64,000 bases of DNA from Lepus europaeus (taxonomy: Eukaryota > Chordata > Mammalia > Lagomorpha > Leporidae). The notes under the pieces are model-generated. The model did not search any database. It was not told the DNA's origin and saw nothing but the letters and a program-made list of their open reading frames with translations. The stretch lies in NCBI RefSeq assembly GCF_033115175.1, contig NC_084837.1, positions 31,016,266-31,080,265 on the forward strand, in the 5' to 3' direction. Position 1 is the stretch's first letter. Each line of letters begins with the position of its first letter. The position numbers were made by a program, and so were the translations under genes. Below are positions 33,281-45,225 of the stretch, one piece after another.

Positions 33281-33618
33281 TTTTTTTTTTTAACAGGCAG
33301 AGCGGATAGTGAGAGAGAGAGACAGAGAGAAAGGTCTTCCTTTGCCATTGGTTCACCCTTCAATGGCCGCCGCAGCTGGTGCGCTGCAGCTGGCACACCA
33401 CGCTGATCTGATGGCAGGAGCCAGGTGCTTATCCTGGTCTCCCATGGGGTGCAGGGCCCAAGCACTTGGGCCATCCTCCACTGCACTCCCTGGCCACAGC
33501 AGAGACCTGGCCTGGAAGAGGGGCAGCCGGGACAGAATCCGGAGCCCCGACTGGGACTAGAACCCTGTGTGCCGGCGCCGCAAGGCGGAGGATTAGCCTA
33601 GTGAGCTGTGGTGCCATC
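33281..33618 (-). mobile_element. Young-type CSINE with TSD
   Basis: T11 at 33281-33291, AACAGGCAGAGCGGATAGTG, GC-rich body with GCCGGCGCCGCAAGGCGGAG. TAATCAA at 33274-33280 and 33619-33625 is the target-site duplication. Confidence 0.95.
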
Positions 33619-33644
33619 TAATCAAGTTTTTAAAAATATCATGT

Positions 33645-33955
33645 AGGATCTCTGTCCTTAATGTGCTGTACATTGTGATTTAATGCTATAACTAGTACTC
33701 CAACAGTATTTTACACTTTGTGTTTCTGTGTGGGTGCAAACTGTTGAAATCTTTGCTTAATATATACTAAATGGATCTTCTTTATATAAAGAGAATTGAA
33801 AATGAATCTTGATGTGAATGGAAGGGGAGAGGGAGGGGGAAAGGGGAGATTTGCAGATGGGAGTGAAGTTATGATGCGGGGGAAGCCATTGTAATCCATA
33901 AGCTGTACTTTGGAAAATTGTATTTATTAAATAAAAGTGAAAAAAAAAAGAAACA
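33645..33955 (+). mobile_element. L1 3' end, plus strand, short
   Basis: Plus-strand tail starting ATCATGTAGGATCTCTGTCC, covering the last roughly 300 bp of L1 to CATTGTAATCCATAAGCTGT, TTATTAAATAAAAG and an A-tail. It repeats the 33060-33225 part of the previous copy, so it is a separate insertion in the same orientation. Confidence 0.92.
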
Positions 33956-36160
33956 CAGGAAATCATACAGTATAATCAGGACAGGACTAAAATTCAAGGG
34001 TATGAGGGAAAGTCTGAAAAAAATTCTCAGGTCAAAGTAAGTAGCAATCTATATCATATACTAAATTTCAGGATGTTAGGATAAGGCTCATTCTGCTTTA
34101 GGGAAGAATTAGTTCAAGACATCAAGCTGAGGAGGAACTACAATGTCAGGGTTTGTTAGCCACAGTTAGAAGAAGAGGCCAGGGAAGAATTGATATCTTT
34201 CAACTGATGATTATTCTGCCTCAAAACTTCTATAATAATTAACAGATTTGTTAGATGAAAATGAGAGACTTAATCCCTTTAAGTAATTAAAAAAGATTCA
34301 AAGGATATTTTTACAGATTATACCTTATACTTGTGATAGGCAAAAACTAGAATGCCATAAAAGAAAAAATGCATTTTATTATTATTCATACCTCAGTTTC
34401 CAGGAATCTGAGATTTTTGATAACTAAACTTTACATCTGAAGATAAAGTGAATAACATGCACATTTGTGAATATACTTGATTGTACTTTTTAGAACTATT
34501 ACTTATAGCAGTAGCAATCTACATTTTTTAAAATTGAACTAAGACATAATTGATATAGTTCTGATGATTTTATCATCTTGATAAAAGATAAAATCAAATC
34601 ATTATGTGGTAAGGTTGAGTTTATGCAATTGTTTGTGAGAGTAAGCAGAAGAAATACTGGGCTTTTACTACAAGGGTGATTTAGTTTTTGACTTTAAACA
34701 TAAACCAAAGTTTTGAATTCCTACAAAGGAAGTACTTTCTGAGTTCATCTGAAAAAGACTGGAATTGTTCTAGTGAGGTAAAAAAAACAGTATTGAATAA
34801 TGATGAGTTTTTCTTAAGCTCAGCTAATTTATTTTTAGATATAACATACTGAATGAAGTTTGATAAATCAAATCTTGGCTTCTGAGCAAGATGGCAATAG
34901 TAATAAATTGCTATATACTTTTAATGAGGAGCAGTCATATTTTGATCGAACTTTATTTTTTCTATCATATGAACCATTATTTAATGCACACTTCATTTAA
35001 TTAATTCGAAAATAGCGAGTAAAAAAAATCTGCTTTCAGTTCTTAAGGACAGAAGCCACATTTATCCTTATCCTTACTGAACTTTCTCTGTTAAGAAACA
35101 ACACAAAGTAATTAAAGATAAAATGATTCACAAAATAATTATAGCATCTTTATTACCTTATGCCTTAGGGAAAAGCAATAAGACCCAACTTATTTCAGTG
35201 CTGAGGATACTAAGGGTGTTCTTGACAAGGAAATATACCCAAGTATATTTAAATCGAATTTTAAAAAATCATTCCTAAAAGTGAGAATATGTGTGTATGT
35301 GAGGAATTAATGAATTTTAGCAGAATTTATTTTTCTGAAAATAGATGTATAGACATTTGAATTGTGACTTTGAAAAAATATTTTAAAATACTATATTGAT
35401 TTTGCTTTTTATTTGTTTATAATCTTTTATCTATTGATTATATAATTGCATAAGGTCACTGCTAATATTATTCATTTTGTGTTTTTTACATAAAAATCCG
35501 CTGTACTATTTTGCAAAGTTTTCACTAAAAAGGCTATATTTAGGTCACTGGGAAGTTTCTTAAGTTTCTACAATTTTATAATTTTTTTGTTTTATCTTCA
35601 CTGCTTAGATTTTATACCCTGCCTATTTCTGAAAAGACTTGAAGTAGATTATGAGATTAGGCATGATGGAAAATAAGGCAATTAGGGATAGAGCAAAATG
35701 ATATATTCTAAATATAGAAGAAGGAAGGAGGTGAACACATCCAAGATGAGTTGATTGTTAAAATTTTGGAGCACTGATTTTGGCTGTAACTTTACTGTCA
35801 GATACAACATATAGGAGAAACTTAATTTCTGACTACAGAGAACATTTGGATATTAGTATTTAAACAATAAAACTGGGAAGAAGCTCAGGGTATGTTCTTA
35901 TATCTTGGTTAGGAATATCATAAGATACTGAGCAGTATTTTTGTTTCATTTAAGACAAACACCCTTTGCTGTTCAAATGTAGTCATAAAATCCATACTCC
36001 ATTAATGATTTTTTAAAAATTTAACAATTTAAAAATTGTTTAATTTGAAAAGTAATGCCTGTGCTCGGGAATAAAAAATTTACCTATTTTATATAGCATG
36101 AAATCAAGATTTTAGATATAGTGCCTTTACCTCCAGCCCTTCTTAGAAGCAACAATTTTT
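33956..36160. other. Unassigned AT-rich sequence
   Basis: About 2.2 kb with no CSINE and no recognised LINE. A hairpin with 10-bp arms (TGATTTTATC / GATAAAATCA) lies at 34565-34596. The 36040-36160 part has a weak resemblance to old L1 3' regions. Confidence 0.5.
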
Positions 36161-36166
36161 GACATT

Positions 36167-36489
36167 CTTTTTTTTTTTTTAAGATTTATTTATTTATTTG
36201 AGAGACAGAGTTATAGACAGAGAGAGGGAGAGGCAGAGAGAGGTCTTTCACCTGCTAATTTACTCCCCAAATGGCTGCAATGACCTGGTCTGGGCCTATC
36301 TGAACCAAGTTGCAAGGAGCTTCCTGCAGGTCTCCTTCGTGAGTGCAGGGACCCAAGCACTTGGGCCATCTTCCACTGATTTCCCAGGCTAGAAGCTAGA
36401 TAGGAAGTAGAGTAGATGGGGCTGGAATCAGTGCCCATATGGGATGCTGTTGACACAGGTGGAGGCTTAATCTACTATGCCACAGTACA
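36167..36489 (-). mobile_element. CSINE with TSD
   Basis: T-run, AAGATTTATTTATTTATTTG, GA segment, body, head complement GCCACAGTACA. GACATT at 36161-36166 and 36490-36495 is the target-site duplication. Confidence 0.94.
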
Positions 36490-36495
36490 GACATT

Positions 36496-37463
36496 TTTTT
36501 TAAAGCTCTTTTGATGGTTGTCTCTGTAACTTTAAATAATATGCTCATACTTTATGGATTATCAAGTGGAACAATATTGATAGGTTTTCTATTATTGATA
36601 AGAAATTTAGCTCACTCTGATAATATAATCTTCACTCTCATCTTTATTACTCATTATATTTCAGTTTTCTTATTATTAAATTGAAAATTCAGTATCAGAG
36701 TAGAATTTTATTGCTGAGATTAAAATTTTTGTTTAAGAAAAGCAAAAAGCAAAAATAGCACTTTTAAAATTATTTTAAAATAATTAACTGCATTATTTCA
36801 ATTAATGGAATAATTGATGTCTTTTTATAGATTTCAGGGAAGGGTTTTAAAACTAATTTTCTATGAAGTATATTCCCAGAAATATTATTTTTCTTTGCTT
36901 GTTTTCTTCTTGTATTGTCCATTAGAAACTTTGATTTTGCATGAAACAGGATGGAGTTTCATAGTACCCAATTCAACCTATACTTCATGATTCTTCTCTC
37001 CATTAATACTGATTCATTCTTCAAAGAACAGAATCTAGTGGAGCTCTCTCTGTTTTGCAAAATTGGTATTTCTTCTGTGCATGTGCCATCTATTGCTGTT
37101 TATTTTTCCTTCATACTTTCATTTTCTTATGCCTTATAGAAGCAGTGTTCTTTATTTTTGCTTGGTTACTTTCTACTGCTCTCATTATGTCTTAGAGCAA
37201 GAAGATATTTCTTTTTTCTTAAAATATTCTTTTGTTAGGAGAATACTGGCATCTTAATAGAGGCATACAGGAAAATTGGAAAAACAGACATTTCACTGGT
37301 AATCCTTTTTTATGTTAAAAGCTCCTCAAACCCAGAGAATTTGTCTTCAAAAGCTATTGGTTACCTATGCCAATGTCATATATTGACTTCCAGACATTTG
37401 TTTTTGAGTCTTGTATTACTTTCTGTATGTTGCAAATGAGACTGAGTGGTAGACCAGAACCTC
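36496..37463. other. Unassigned AT-rich sequence
   Basis: Nothing recognised. Frames at 36951-37139 and 37063-37257 are short, hydrophobic by T-richness and without family motifs. Confidence 0.5.
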
Positions 37464-37473
37464 TGAGCAGAAG

Positions 37474-37809
37474 GTTTTTTTTTTTTTTTTTTTTTTGACA
37501 GGCAGAGTGGATAGTGAGAGAGAGAGAGAGACAGATCTTCCTTTTTGCCGTTGGTTCACCTTCCAATGGCCGCTGCGGCCGGTGCATCTCGCTGATCTGA
37601 AGCCAGGAGCCAGGTGCCTCTCCTGGTCTCCCATGCGGGTGCAGGGCCCAAGCACTTGGGCCATCCTCCACTGCCTTCCCGGGCCATAGCAGAGAGCTGG
37701 CCTGGAAGAGGGGCAACCGGTAAAGAATCCGGCGCCCCAACCTGGACTAGAACCCGGTGTGCCGGCACCGCAAGGCGGAGGATTAGCCTGTTAAACCATG
37801 GCGCCGGCC
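37474..37809 (-). mobile_element. Young-type CSINE with 10-bp TSD
   Basis: T-run to about 37496, GACAGGCAGAGTGGATAGTG, GC-rich body, and head complement ATGGCGCCGGCC. TGAGCAGAAG at 37464-37473 and 37810-37819 is a perfect target-site duplication. Confidence 0.97.
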
Positions 37810-37867
37810 TGAGCAGAAGTTTTAAACAAGGCAGCAAAAGTGTTTGGCCAGCTCTCTTTTCTTTCCT

Positions 37868-38140
37868 CTCTCAGATTACAGCATCCTGGTAAGGCATACC
37901 CTGGGAAGCAGCAGGTGATGGCCACATTGGTTGAGTTCTTGCCCCTAAGCAAGAAAACTGGATGGAGTTCCTGGCCCCATAGCCTCCATGCTGAGTATGG
38001 GGTCAGTTGTGGGTATTTGGGGAGGGAAGCAGCAGGTGGGATCTGTTTTACTGTCTCTCTCTTTCTCCTTCTCTCTGTCTCTTTTCTTTCTCTTATCCTC
38101 TCATCTTTGCTCCCACTCAAACAGATAAAATAAAATAGAT
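37868..38140 (+). mobile_element. CSINE, old diverged copy
   Basis: Plus-strand order retained: CAGCATCCTGGTAAGGCATA, GGGAAGCAGCAGGTGATGGC, AACTGGATGGAGTTCCTGGC, GGTATTTGGGGAGGGAAGCA, pyrimidine tract 38050-38110, AAACAGATAAAATAAAATAG tail. The head is degraded. Confidence 0.75.
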
Positions 38141-38144
38141 ATAA

Positions 38145-38597
38145 TGTGAGTTCCTGAGTCGCATGTGCTGAGAATCTTATACTGCACAAGTAGAATGGGG
38201 CCTAAGAATTTGTGTTTTAAAAGAAAAACATTTCAGATTCCACTAATAGGTCTTTGTGAGGTTTAAAATTCACAGCAAAATTTGGATGCTAATGCAATAT
38301 CAAGATACATTTTCTCCATATTAAAATCATTTTGTCATTTTAAACAAATTTTTATATCAAGGTTTTTATGGAGATCCTTATATTGTATGGTGAAAATAGT
38401 GTTATCTTTGTGTTTCTGACAAGCACAATTTTAAATTATGAATCCTGCTGGTAGTTACAATTTAATTTTATACAATGATAATAATTTTGGAGTTCTTTTA
38501 AATCTTCCTGTGGTCTATATTTTTTTTATATTAGATAAAGAAAAATGTACTGGCAAATGGAATGTTGAGATAATATTTAATGCTTTTCAGTATTAGA
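38145..38597. other. Unassigned AT-rich sequence
   Basis: Nothing recognised. Confidence 0.5.
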
Positions 38598-38611
38598 AAA
38601 ATTAAAATTAC

Positions 38612-38899
38612 GAGCCGGCGCCGCGGCTCACTAGGCTAATCCTCCGCCTTGCGGCGCCGGCACACAGGGTTCTAGTCCCAGTCGGGGCTCTGGATTCTGT
38701 CCCGGCTGCCCCTCTTCCAGGCCAGCTCTCTGCTGAGGCCAGGGAGTGCAGTGGAGGATGGCCCAAGTGCTTGGGCCCTGCACCCCATGGGAGACCAGGA
38801 TAGGTACCTGGTTCCTGCCATCGGATCAGCGTGGTGTGCCAGCTGCAGCGCACCAGCTGCAGCGGCCATTGGAGGGTGAACCAACGGCAAAGGAAAACG

Positions 38900-38931
<32 letters not shown>

Positions 38932-38980
38932 ACTGTCCACTCTGCCTGTCAAAAAAATAAATAAATAAAATGAATTTAAT
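38612..38980 (+). mobile_element. Young-type CSINE with 14-bp TSD
   Basis: Head GAGCCGGCGCCGCGGCTCAC, least diverged copy in the window, CTCT tract, CTGCCTGTCAAAAAAATAAA tail. AAAATTAAAATTAC at 38598-38611 and 38981-38994 is a perfect target-site duplication. The intact duplication and high CpG content mark a recent insertion. Confidence 0.97.
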
Positions 38981-38994
38981 AAAATTAAAATTAC

Positions 38995-39386
38995 TTTTTT
39001 CTTTTGTTGATGTGTTAGTTTTACTGACTATATCAAATTTGAAATATTTGTGCTTGAGTTTAATTTATGAATAAAACATATTTTGGTTTCTCTTAAAATA
39101 TGTTACTATAAATATACAGTTAGAATACATTGCTAACAAGTGATTTGATGTTTCATTTTTGATAGAATATTGAAATTTAAACTATTGGCAGTATCTTTTT
39201 TGCTAATATCATACAATGAAAACATGTCAAACTTGAAAAAAAATGTTATTGGGAAGATGTATACACTAGTCATCATAATTAGTTAATCAATATTTTATTA
39301 ATACTTTATCACATTTATCATGTATCTATCACTGTATATATGTATGTATACATATACATATATATCTTTGAACTATTTTACTTTAT
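38995..39386. other. Unassigned AT-rich sequence
   Basis: Nothing recognised; a short TATATATGTATGTATACATA stretch lies near 39334-39364. Confidence 0.5.
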
Positions 39387-39396
39387 GGCACATTTC

Positions 39397-39727
39397 TTTT
39401 TTTAAGATTTATGTATTTATTTGAAAGTCAGAGTTATACAGAAAGAGGAGAGGCAGAGAGACAGAGTCCTTCCATCCAATGGTTCACTCCCCAATTGGCT
39501 GCAACGGTTGGAGCTGCACTGATCCGAAGCCAAGAGCCAGGAGCTTCCTCTGGGTCTCCCACGTGGGTGCAGGGGCCCAAGGACCTGGGCCATCTTCTAC
39601 TGCTATCCCAGGCTATAGCAGAGAGCTGGATCGGAAGAGGAGTAGCTGGGACTAGAACAGCGCCCATACGGGATGCCGGCGCTTCAGGCCAGGGCATTAA
39701 CCCACTGTGCCACAGCGCCGGCCCCTG
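39397..39727 (-). mobile_element. CSINE with TSD
   Basis: AAGATTTATGTATTTATTTG, GA segment, GTCTCCCACGTGGGTGCAGG, and head complement GCCACAGCGCCGGCCCC. GGCACATTTC (39387-39396) and GGTACATTTC (39729-39738) form a 9/10 target-site duplication. Confidence 0.95.
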
Positions 39728-40044
39728 GGGTACATTTCAAAATAAATCACAGATATCAGTATACTTGTCTCTAAATACTTCAGCACATGTATAATAAAAT
39801 AGAGTTCATTTTTTGGTTTTGGTCTGTTTTGATGCAAAATTTTCATAAAATATAATTTACAAGTCTTAATTGCCTATCAGTGAAGTTGCAATAAATGTAT
39901 ATACCTGGGTAGCCCAAACTTCAAGCACAAAATAGAACATGACTTTTGCTCAAGGGAGTTCCTTTATGTGCTTTCTCTGTTGATTCCACCCCTAAATTAA
40001 TAATTGCTCTGATTTTTTTCACCATAGATAGTTTCACCTACACT

Positions 40045-40195
40045 AGAATATATATATATAGAATATATATAGAATATATATATAGAATATATATAGAATA
40101 TATATAATATATAATATATATATAGAATATATATAGAATATATAATATATATATAGAATATATATAGAATATATATAGAATATATACTATAAATG
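40045..40195. repeat. AGAATATATAT tandem repeat
   Basis: About a dozen imperfect copies of an 11-13 bp unit, AGAATATATAT or AGAATATATATAT, inside the old L1. The minus frame through it (Tyr/Ile/Phe only) is a product of the repeat and not a protein. Confidence 0.92.
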
Positions 40196-40261
40196 AAATT
40201 GTACGGTATGTACAATTTTGTGTAAAGCTTCCATGCGCAGCACATTTTAAGATTCACCTAT

Positions 40262-40597
40262 GGAGCCAGCACTATGGCATAGTGGGCTCAGCCTTCACCT
40301 GTGACTATGGCATCCCTTATGTGCACTGGTTCCTGCCCTAGCTGCTGCTTTTCTAATCCAGCTCTCTGCTATGGCCTGGGAAAGCAGCAGAGGATGACCT
40401 AAGTGTTTGGGTCCCTGTGCATGTGAGGGAGACCTAGAGGAAGCTGCTTGTTTCTGTTTTGTTCCTGCCTTCAAATTGGCCTAGCTCCAGCTGTTGTGGC
40501 CATATGGGGAGTGAGCCATCAGATGGAAGTCCTTTCTTTCTGTCTCTCTCTTTGTCTGCAACTCTCTCTCTCAAATAAACAAAATATTTTTAAATGA
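40262..40597 (+). mobile_element. CSINE with 13-bp TSD, inside old L1
   Basis: Head GGAGCCAGCACTATGGCATA, full body, CTCTCTCTCTCAAATAAACA tail. AAGATTCACCTAT at 40249-40261 and 40598-40610 is a perfect target-site duplication. Confidence 0.96.
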
Positions 40598-40862
40598 AAG
40601 ATTCACCTATCCTTGTTTGGGTATTAAACATTTTTTTCTTTATTAAGTAGTTTTCCATGTTATGACTATGATCTTCATATTTGATGGATATCTATGCTGC
40701 TTCTATGTTTCAATATATTTAAATATTAGTAAGAACACTCTTATGTAGGTTACTTTTTTATAAACTTCATTTTTAAAAAAATATTTTCATTACATAAATA
40801 CCTGTGATTGTCAATTGCCAACCTATAGGGTAGGTGTATGTTCAATTTTATAAGAAATATTC

Positions 40863-41210
40863 AGGGGCTGGCATGGTGGCATAGGGGGTAAAGCTGCTGC
40901 CTGCAATGCCGGCATCCCATATGCATGCCGGTTTAAGTCCCTGCTACTCCACTTCCCATCCAGCTCTATGCTATGGCCTGGGAATGCAATAGAAGATGGC
41001 CCAAGTCCTTGGGCCCCTGAGCCCATATGGGAGACCTGGAAGAAGCTCCTGGCTCCTGGCTTCGGATCAGCACAGCTCCGGCCATTGTGGCAAATTGGGG
41101 AGTGAACCAGCAGATGGAAGACTCTCTCTCTCTCTCTCTCCCCCTTTCTCTTCTTTCTCTCCTCTCTCTGTATCTCTACCTTTCAAATAAATATATAAAA
41201 AATCTTTAAA
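40863..41210 (+). mobile_element. CSINE with TSD
   Basis: Head GGGGCTGGCATGGTGGCATA, GCCCAAGTCCTTGGGCCCCT, CT tract 41121-41148, tail CAAATAAATATATAAAAAAT. AAATATTC at 40855-40862 and 41211-41218 is the target-site duplication. Confidence 0.95.
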
Positions 41211-41229
41211 AAATATTCTGACCTTTTTT

Positions 41230-41425
41230 CTTTCAATAAGATTTATTTTATTTATTTGAAAGGTAGAGTTAACAGATAGATCTTCCATCTACTGATTCAT
41301 TCCTCAAATGGCCACAATGGCCACAGCTGGACCAGGCTGAAGCTAGGAACCAAGGAGCTTCATCTATGTCTCTCACTTTGGTATGGGGCCCCAAAGACAT
41401 GCCTCAACTAGGTGAACTGCAAGTA
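41230..41425 (-). mobile_element. CSINE, 5'-truncated or deleted
   Basis: AAGATTTATTTTATTTATTT, GGCCACAATGGCCACAGCTG, CTCACTTTGGTATGGGGCCC, then loss of CSINE order after about 41425, so the head half is missing. Confidence 0.85.
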
Positions 41426-41607
41426 GCAATTGAATTAAAATTCTGCTGCCCACAGAAGACAAAGCAAGTACGAACATTCCTAAAGAATGTCCTATAAGAT
41501 GTTCTTTAAACTTAACAGATTGTCTTAAACAAGTGTAAAAGCACCACTAATCATATTTAATTTTCCAAACCTGATAAGTCTGTGATCTCCAAAAAGGAAA
41601 CACTACA

Positions 41608-41780
41608 ATTGAAAAGAAGCAGAAAAATCTAGTTTTGAGTTTCAGTTCTATCACCAATTAGCTCCATGACCTCAGACACACAACAGTATTCCCCTGTTTC
41701 AATTTCTTTGTTTATAAACTCAGAGCTAATAATCTGTTCCATTCTTTGTAATATTTTCTATTCATTCCTTCTGAAGGCAG
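41608..41780 (+). mobile_element. MIR
   Basis: Sense MIR order: GAGTTTCAGTTCTATCACCA, ATTAGCTCCATGACCTCAGA, CCTGTTTCAATTTCTTTGTT, then AACTCAGAGCTAATAATCTG, matching ...TCTGCCACTTACTAGCTGTGTGACCTTGG...CTCAGTTTCCTCATCTGTAAAATGGGGATAATAAT. Confidence 0.72.
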
Positions 41781-44112
41781 TATGCCTTTACAGTTATAAA
41801 TATAGTCATTGGATACTATTAGAAGATAGAATTATTGACCGTGTGAAGCAGGTATATAGGAAACATAAGCATGATTTGATGTACTAGTGAAATCATAGTG
41901 GTCTCTTTCATTGTTCTTCTAATCAACCCATGTTTTATCCACTTCAAACTTTCCTTTCTTTTTAGCTTTGTACTCCTATTTCTGCCACGTTATTCTCCCT
42001 ACCCCTGATCACTGCTGATTGGATTATAAATAAATCTGTGGTCCCAAGAAATCAATCCATAGGACAAGTTGTGTCATTCAGATGCCTGGATGTTGCAGTT
42101 TTTCTAGGATTCTGATAGATTTGATCTATACACCTTTACAAGTCCATTTCTGGAATAATTTGAGTTTTTTCACCCTTTTATGCAAGTATGTTTTGACAGA
42201 TATACAGATGTTTACATTGCTGTCTTTTACGGCTCCATCCATCTGTAGATGGGCGTGTTTGAATCTATGTTACTGCTTTTGACTAGCCAATGTACTGAGA
42301 CTATGCCTATACTCTTCATAACAGTGGTCAACAAATTTTATGCACAGTTATATTAAATATATTTTTTGTTTTGTATGTAACTCATTATCTTTCAAGACAG
42401 CCAATTTAATAAAAATCACATTTTCTTAGAGTCAGACTCTAAATTTTGCTGGGTAAGTAGGCAGTAGTTACTATTGAGTGATTGGCAAGTTATAGCATCT
42501 CTTCAGAATTATTTTGTCTTTTCTTCTTTCATTTATTTTGTCATTTTCAGTTAGACCTGTGTTTTCAGATTAAGCACTTTTCCCTAAGGTTGTTAGATTA
42601 AGTCTTTGATATCCTGACATATATCAGTTGCTTTAACCATTGAAATGGCTCTTAGCCTATCTTTTTCTTTTTATGAAACATGAATTTTGGGATAATCTAG
42701 AATCCTAAAGTTTCTTTAGTTTTTGGAAAAATAAATTATTTTGAGAATAAGTTATTAAGCACCTCAGGAAACATTGAAACATTTCAAAAAGTCATCTATT
42801 TTCAACCAAAGGTTAATTTTTCAGTCTCTGGGACCTCAGAGCTGTTCCATTTTGGCCTGAAGCCAAATATTGAGACATACTGCAAAAGAGTCCCATTATG
42901 AATCTCTCATTCAATTAGCTGTCTTCAAAAGGAGAGGAGAGCAGAAATTTTGTCTTCTTTGTGAGAAAAGTAGATAAGACTTATTTGCTAAGTGGTTTTT
43001 GAAAGAAAATTTTGGGTAACTTGCCAGTGAGTTTAATAGTGAATACATGTGTTCTATATGAAAATCCTAAGATGCAGTTTCATTTCTCTTCTTATTTTAA
43101 AATAAATAAAAGTTGAGTAAATACACTAACTGGTTAATTTGAAGACATCTTATCTATATTTCTATAGAAAATAATAGAGCTAGTGATGTTATTTTAGGAA
43201 ATTTTTTATTGAATATTTTGTTTGGGGATTTACATTAATGTCCTATTATTCAATTTGCTTTATACCCAAGAATTTTCCTCCTTTTCCCAACCTTCTCCAT
43301 ATCATTAGATTCAGGATAGAGTTAATTTCCAAATAAATTTTAATCATATTTCCGTTTTACTGGTAAGAGAGTAGTATATATACCCTTGTGCTTTATCTTT
43401 GAGATGCATTAAATTTCAAAGAAGAATTTTATTTACAGATGATTTAGAAGTAGCATCTCAAACTGTTCTGAGAGATGTACACCAATGCATGGGAGAGATA
43501 GGAGAATTTGGATTATATAGTCTGGTTAATGAAGGAAGTAATTTTCATGTTCTCCTTTTTGAATTTTATTTATAGTCTTATTTTTAATAATAAATATATG
43601 TGAATTTTACAGTCAGAGAAAATATTGAAGTAATTTTCAGTCTAGCTGCTTTCCTTGGAAGACAAATAATAGCTATTAGAAGCAGTGATAGGAACATCAT
43701 TTGTTCATCTTTGCTGTGTTCATTTTGACTTTGAGAAGTGCCACATTTTTAAATTCTTCCCATGCACATAAACATTTCATGAATGAAAAATACTTTAGCT
43801 GATAGAGGAAGTTTGATCTTCTATTTGTGTGCATATATTAAAAAAACCTTTTAGGAATTCAAAAACTAGGATTTTAAACAAACCAGCTCTTACTTGTAAA
43901 TCTTCAAGTATGTGTGATGTTTTAGAAAAAAATGCAAGCTTTTTATCTAATGCTCATCCTGCTATAGTCCTAAGGTTAGTTGTTTCTCAGTTTAAAATGC
44001 AAAATTTAAAAGGTAGATGTACAATTTCTCCTAGACATACTAATGTTTTTGATATTATTAAAATGGCACAAGCGATTTTATTATCAGCATTTTTATTTTT
44101 ATATGTATTTAA
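41781..44112. other. Unassigned AT-rich sequence
   Basis: About 2.3 kb. 43195-43440 (TTTTTTATTGAATATTTTGT, then pyrimidine-rich sequence) may be a very old L1 3' end on the minus strand, not firm. CATTCAATTAGCTGTC near 42910 contains a homeodomain-like core. The frame at 43829-44119 (plus) has no family motif. Confidence 0.45.
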
Positions 44113-44404
44113 TTATTGATTTTTATTTACTTGAAAGGTGGAGATGCAGACAAACAGAAATGATCTACCCACTGCTTCACTTGTCAGTGCCCACAACGCT
44201 GAGGGTAGAGACAGATAAAATCAGGAGGCAGAAACTCAGTTTGCATCTTCCATATGGGTGGCAGGGACCTATCTGTTTGACCATAATCTGCCTCCCTTGC
44301 CACTCACCAGCTGAATGAGCAGCAGAGCCAGGATTCAAATCCAAGCAAACATATAGGATACATATGTCCAAAGTAGCTTCTCAACTGCTACATCAAACAC
44401 CTGA
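44113..44404 (-). mobile_element. CSINE, old subfamily
   Basis: GATTTTTATTTACTTGAAAG, CTTCCATATGGGTGGCAGGG, TGCCACTCACCAGCTGAATG, CAAAGTAGCTTCTCAACTGC follow minus-strand order of an old CSINE. Confidence 0.78.
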
Positions 44405-44480
44405 ACAGATTTTTAAATCCAAGATTAGAAAAGCTTGTAAAATTGGATAATATTTTAAATTAAGAAATTTAACTTTTGTA

Positions 44481-44565
44481 ATTTATTTTGTACAACCTTT
44501 TATAATTCATTTATATTTTGTACAACATTTTGTACATTTATATTTTGTACAACAGTTTGTAATTT
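44481..44565. repeat. About 27-bp tandem repeat, 3 copies
   Basis: Three diverged copies of a unit near ATTTATATTTTGTACAACAT followed by TTTGTA: TTATTTTGTACAACCTTTTA, TTATATTTTGTACAACATTT, TTATATTTTGTACAACAGTT. It is not part of a repeat family that I recognise. Confidence 0.8.
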
Positions 44566-44741
44566 TATATTTTCTTTTAGTATGATAAGGGCAACTTGGA
44601 TTCCCCAGGGAGTAAGCTCCCATCTCTCCTTTTGTGCAATCTTGGCAGAACTGACAAGAGCCTTCCGGATTCTGTGGAAAACGGATGAGCATTATAACTA
44701 AAATAAGCTAATCAGAAATTCTCTCTTAGAAATGTAAATCA

Positions 44742-45071
44742 GGGGCCTGCACTGTGGCACAGCAGGTTAAAGCCCTGGCCTGAAGCACCAGGATCCCTTA
44801 TGGGCGCCGGTTCTAGTCTCAGCTGCACCTCTTCCTATCCAGCTCTCTGATATGGCCTGGGATAGCAGTAGACGATGGTCCAGGTCCTTGGGCCCCTGCA
44901 CCTGCGTGGGAGACCCGGAAAAAGCTCCTGTCTCCTGGCTTCAGATCGGCGAAACTCCGGCCATTGTGGCCATCTGGGGAGTGAATCAACAGATGGAAGA
45001 TCGCTCTCTCTCTGTCTCTCCCTCTCTCTGTAACTCTTGTCTTTCAAATAAATAAAATAAATCTTTAAAAA
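44742..45071 (+). mobile_element. CSINE with 11-bp TSD
   Basis: Head GGGGCCTGCACTGTGGCACA, full body, tail CAAATAAATAAAATAAATCT. AATGTAAATCA at 44731-44741 and 45072-45082 is a perfect target-site duplication. Confidence 0.96.
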
Positions 45072-45225
45072 AATGTAAATCAGAGTCACAAGACTTTAGA
45101 ACATTAATCTTGGGGAGCACCAATAAAAAGGTTTTTCTACTAAAGTGTTGCTATGATTTGCATACTGTTTTGAAGCCTCATCTTTCAGATATTCTTCAGA
45201 AAAAGAGCGTTCTTTATCCCATGGT

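Larger units (their letters stand above)
39815..40855 (-). mobile_element. Old L1 (L1M-type) 3' region, interrupted
   Basis: Reads in minus-strand L1 3' region order: TCATAAAATATAATTTACAA, AATAGAACATGACTTTTGCT, CACCATAGATAGTTTCACCT, [tandem repeat], AATGAAATTGTACGGTATGT, TTTTGTGTAAAGCTTCCATG, [CSINE 40262-40597], GTAGTTTTCCATGTTATGAC, TGATGGATATCTATGCTGCT, TAAGAACACTCTTATGTAGG. This matches the generic GGAATCATATAGTATGT...TTTTGTGTCTGGCTTC...GTTGATGGACATTTGGGTTG pattern of old mammalian L1. Confidence 0.75.

Noticed and set aside
39997..40257. 86-codon Tyr/Ile-rich frame as a membrane peptide
   Set aside because: Generated by an AT tandem repeat.
43195..43440. Minus-strand old L1 3' end
   Set aside because: Composition is suggestive (TTTATTGAATATTTTG then pyrimidines) but no landmark strong enough to list it separately.
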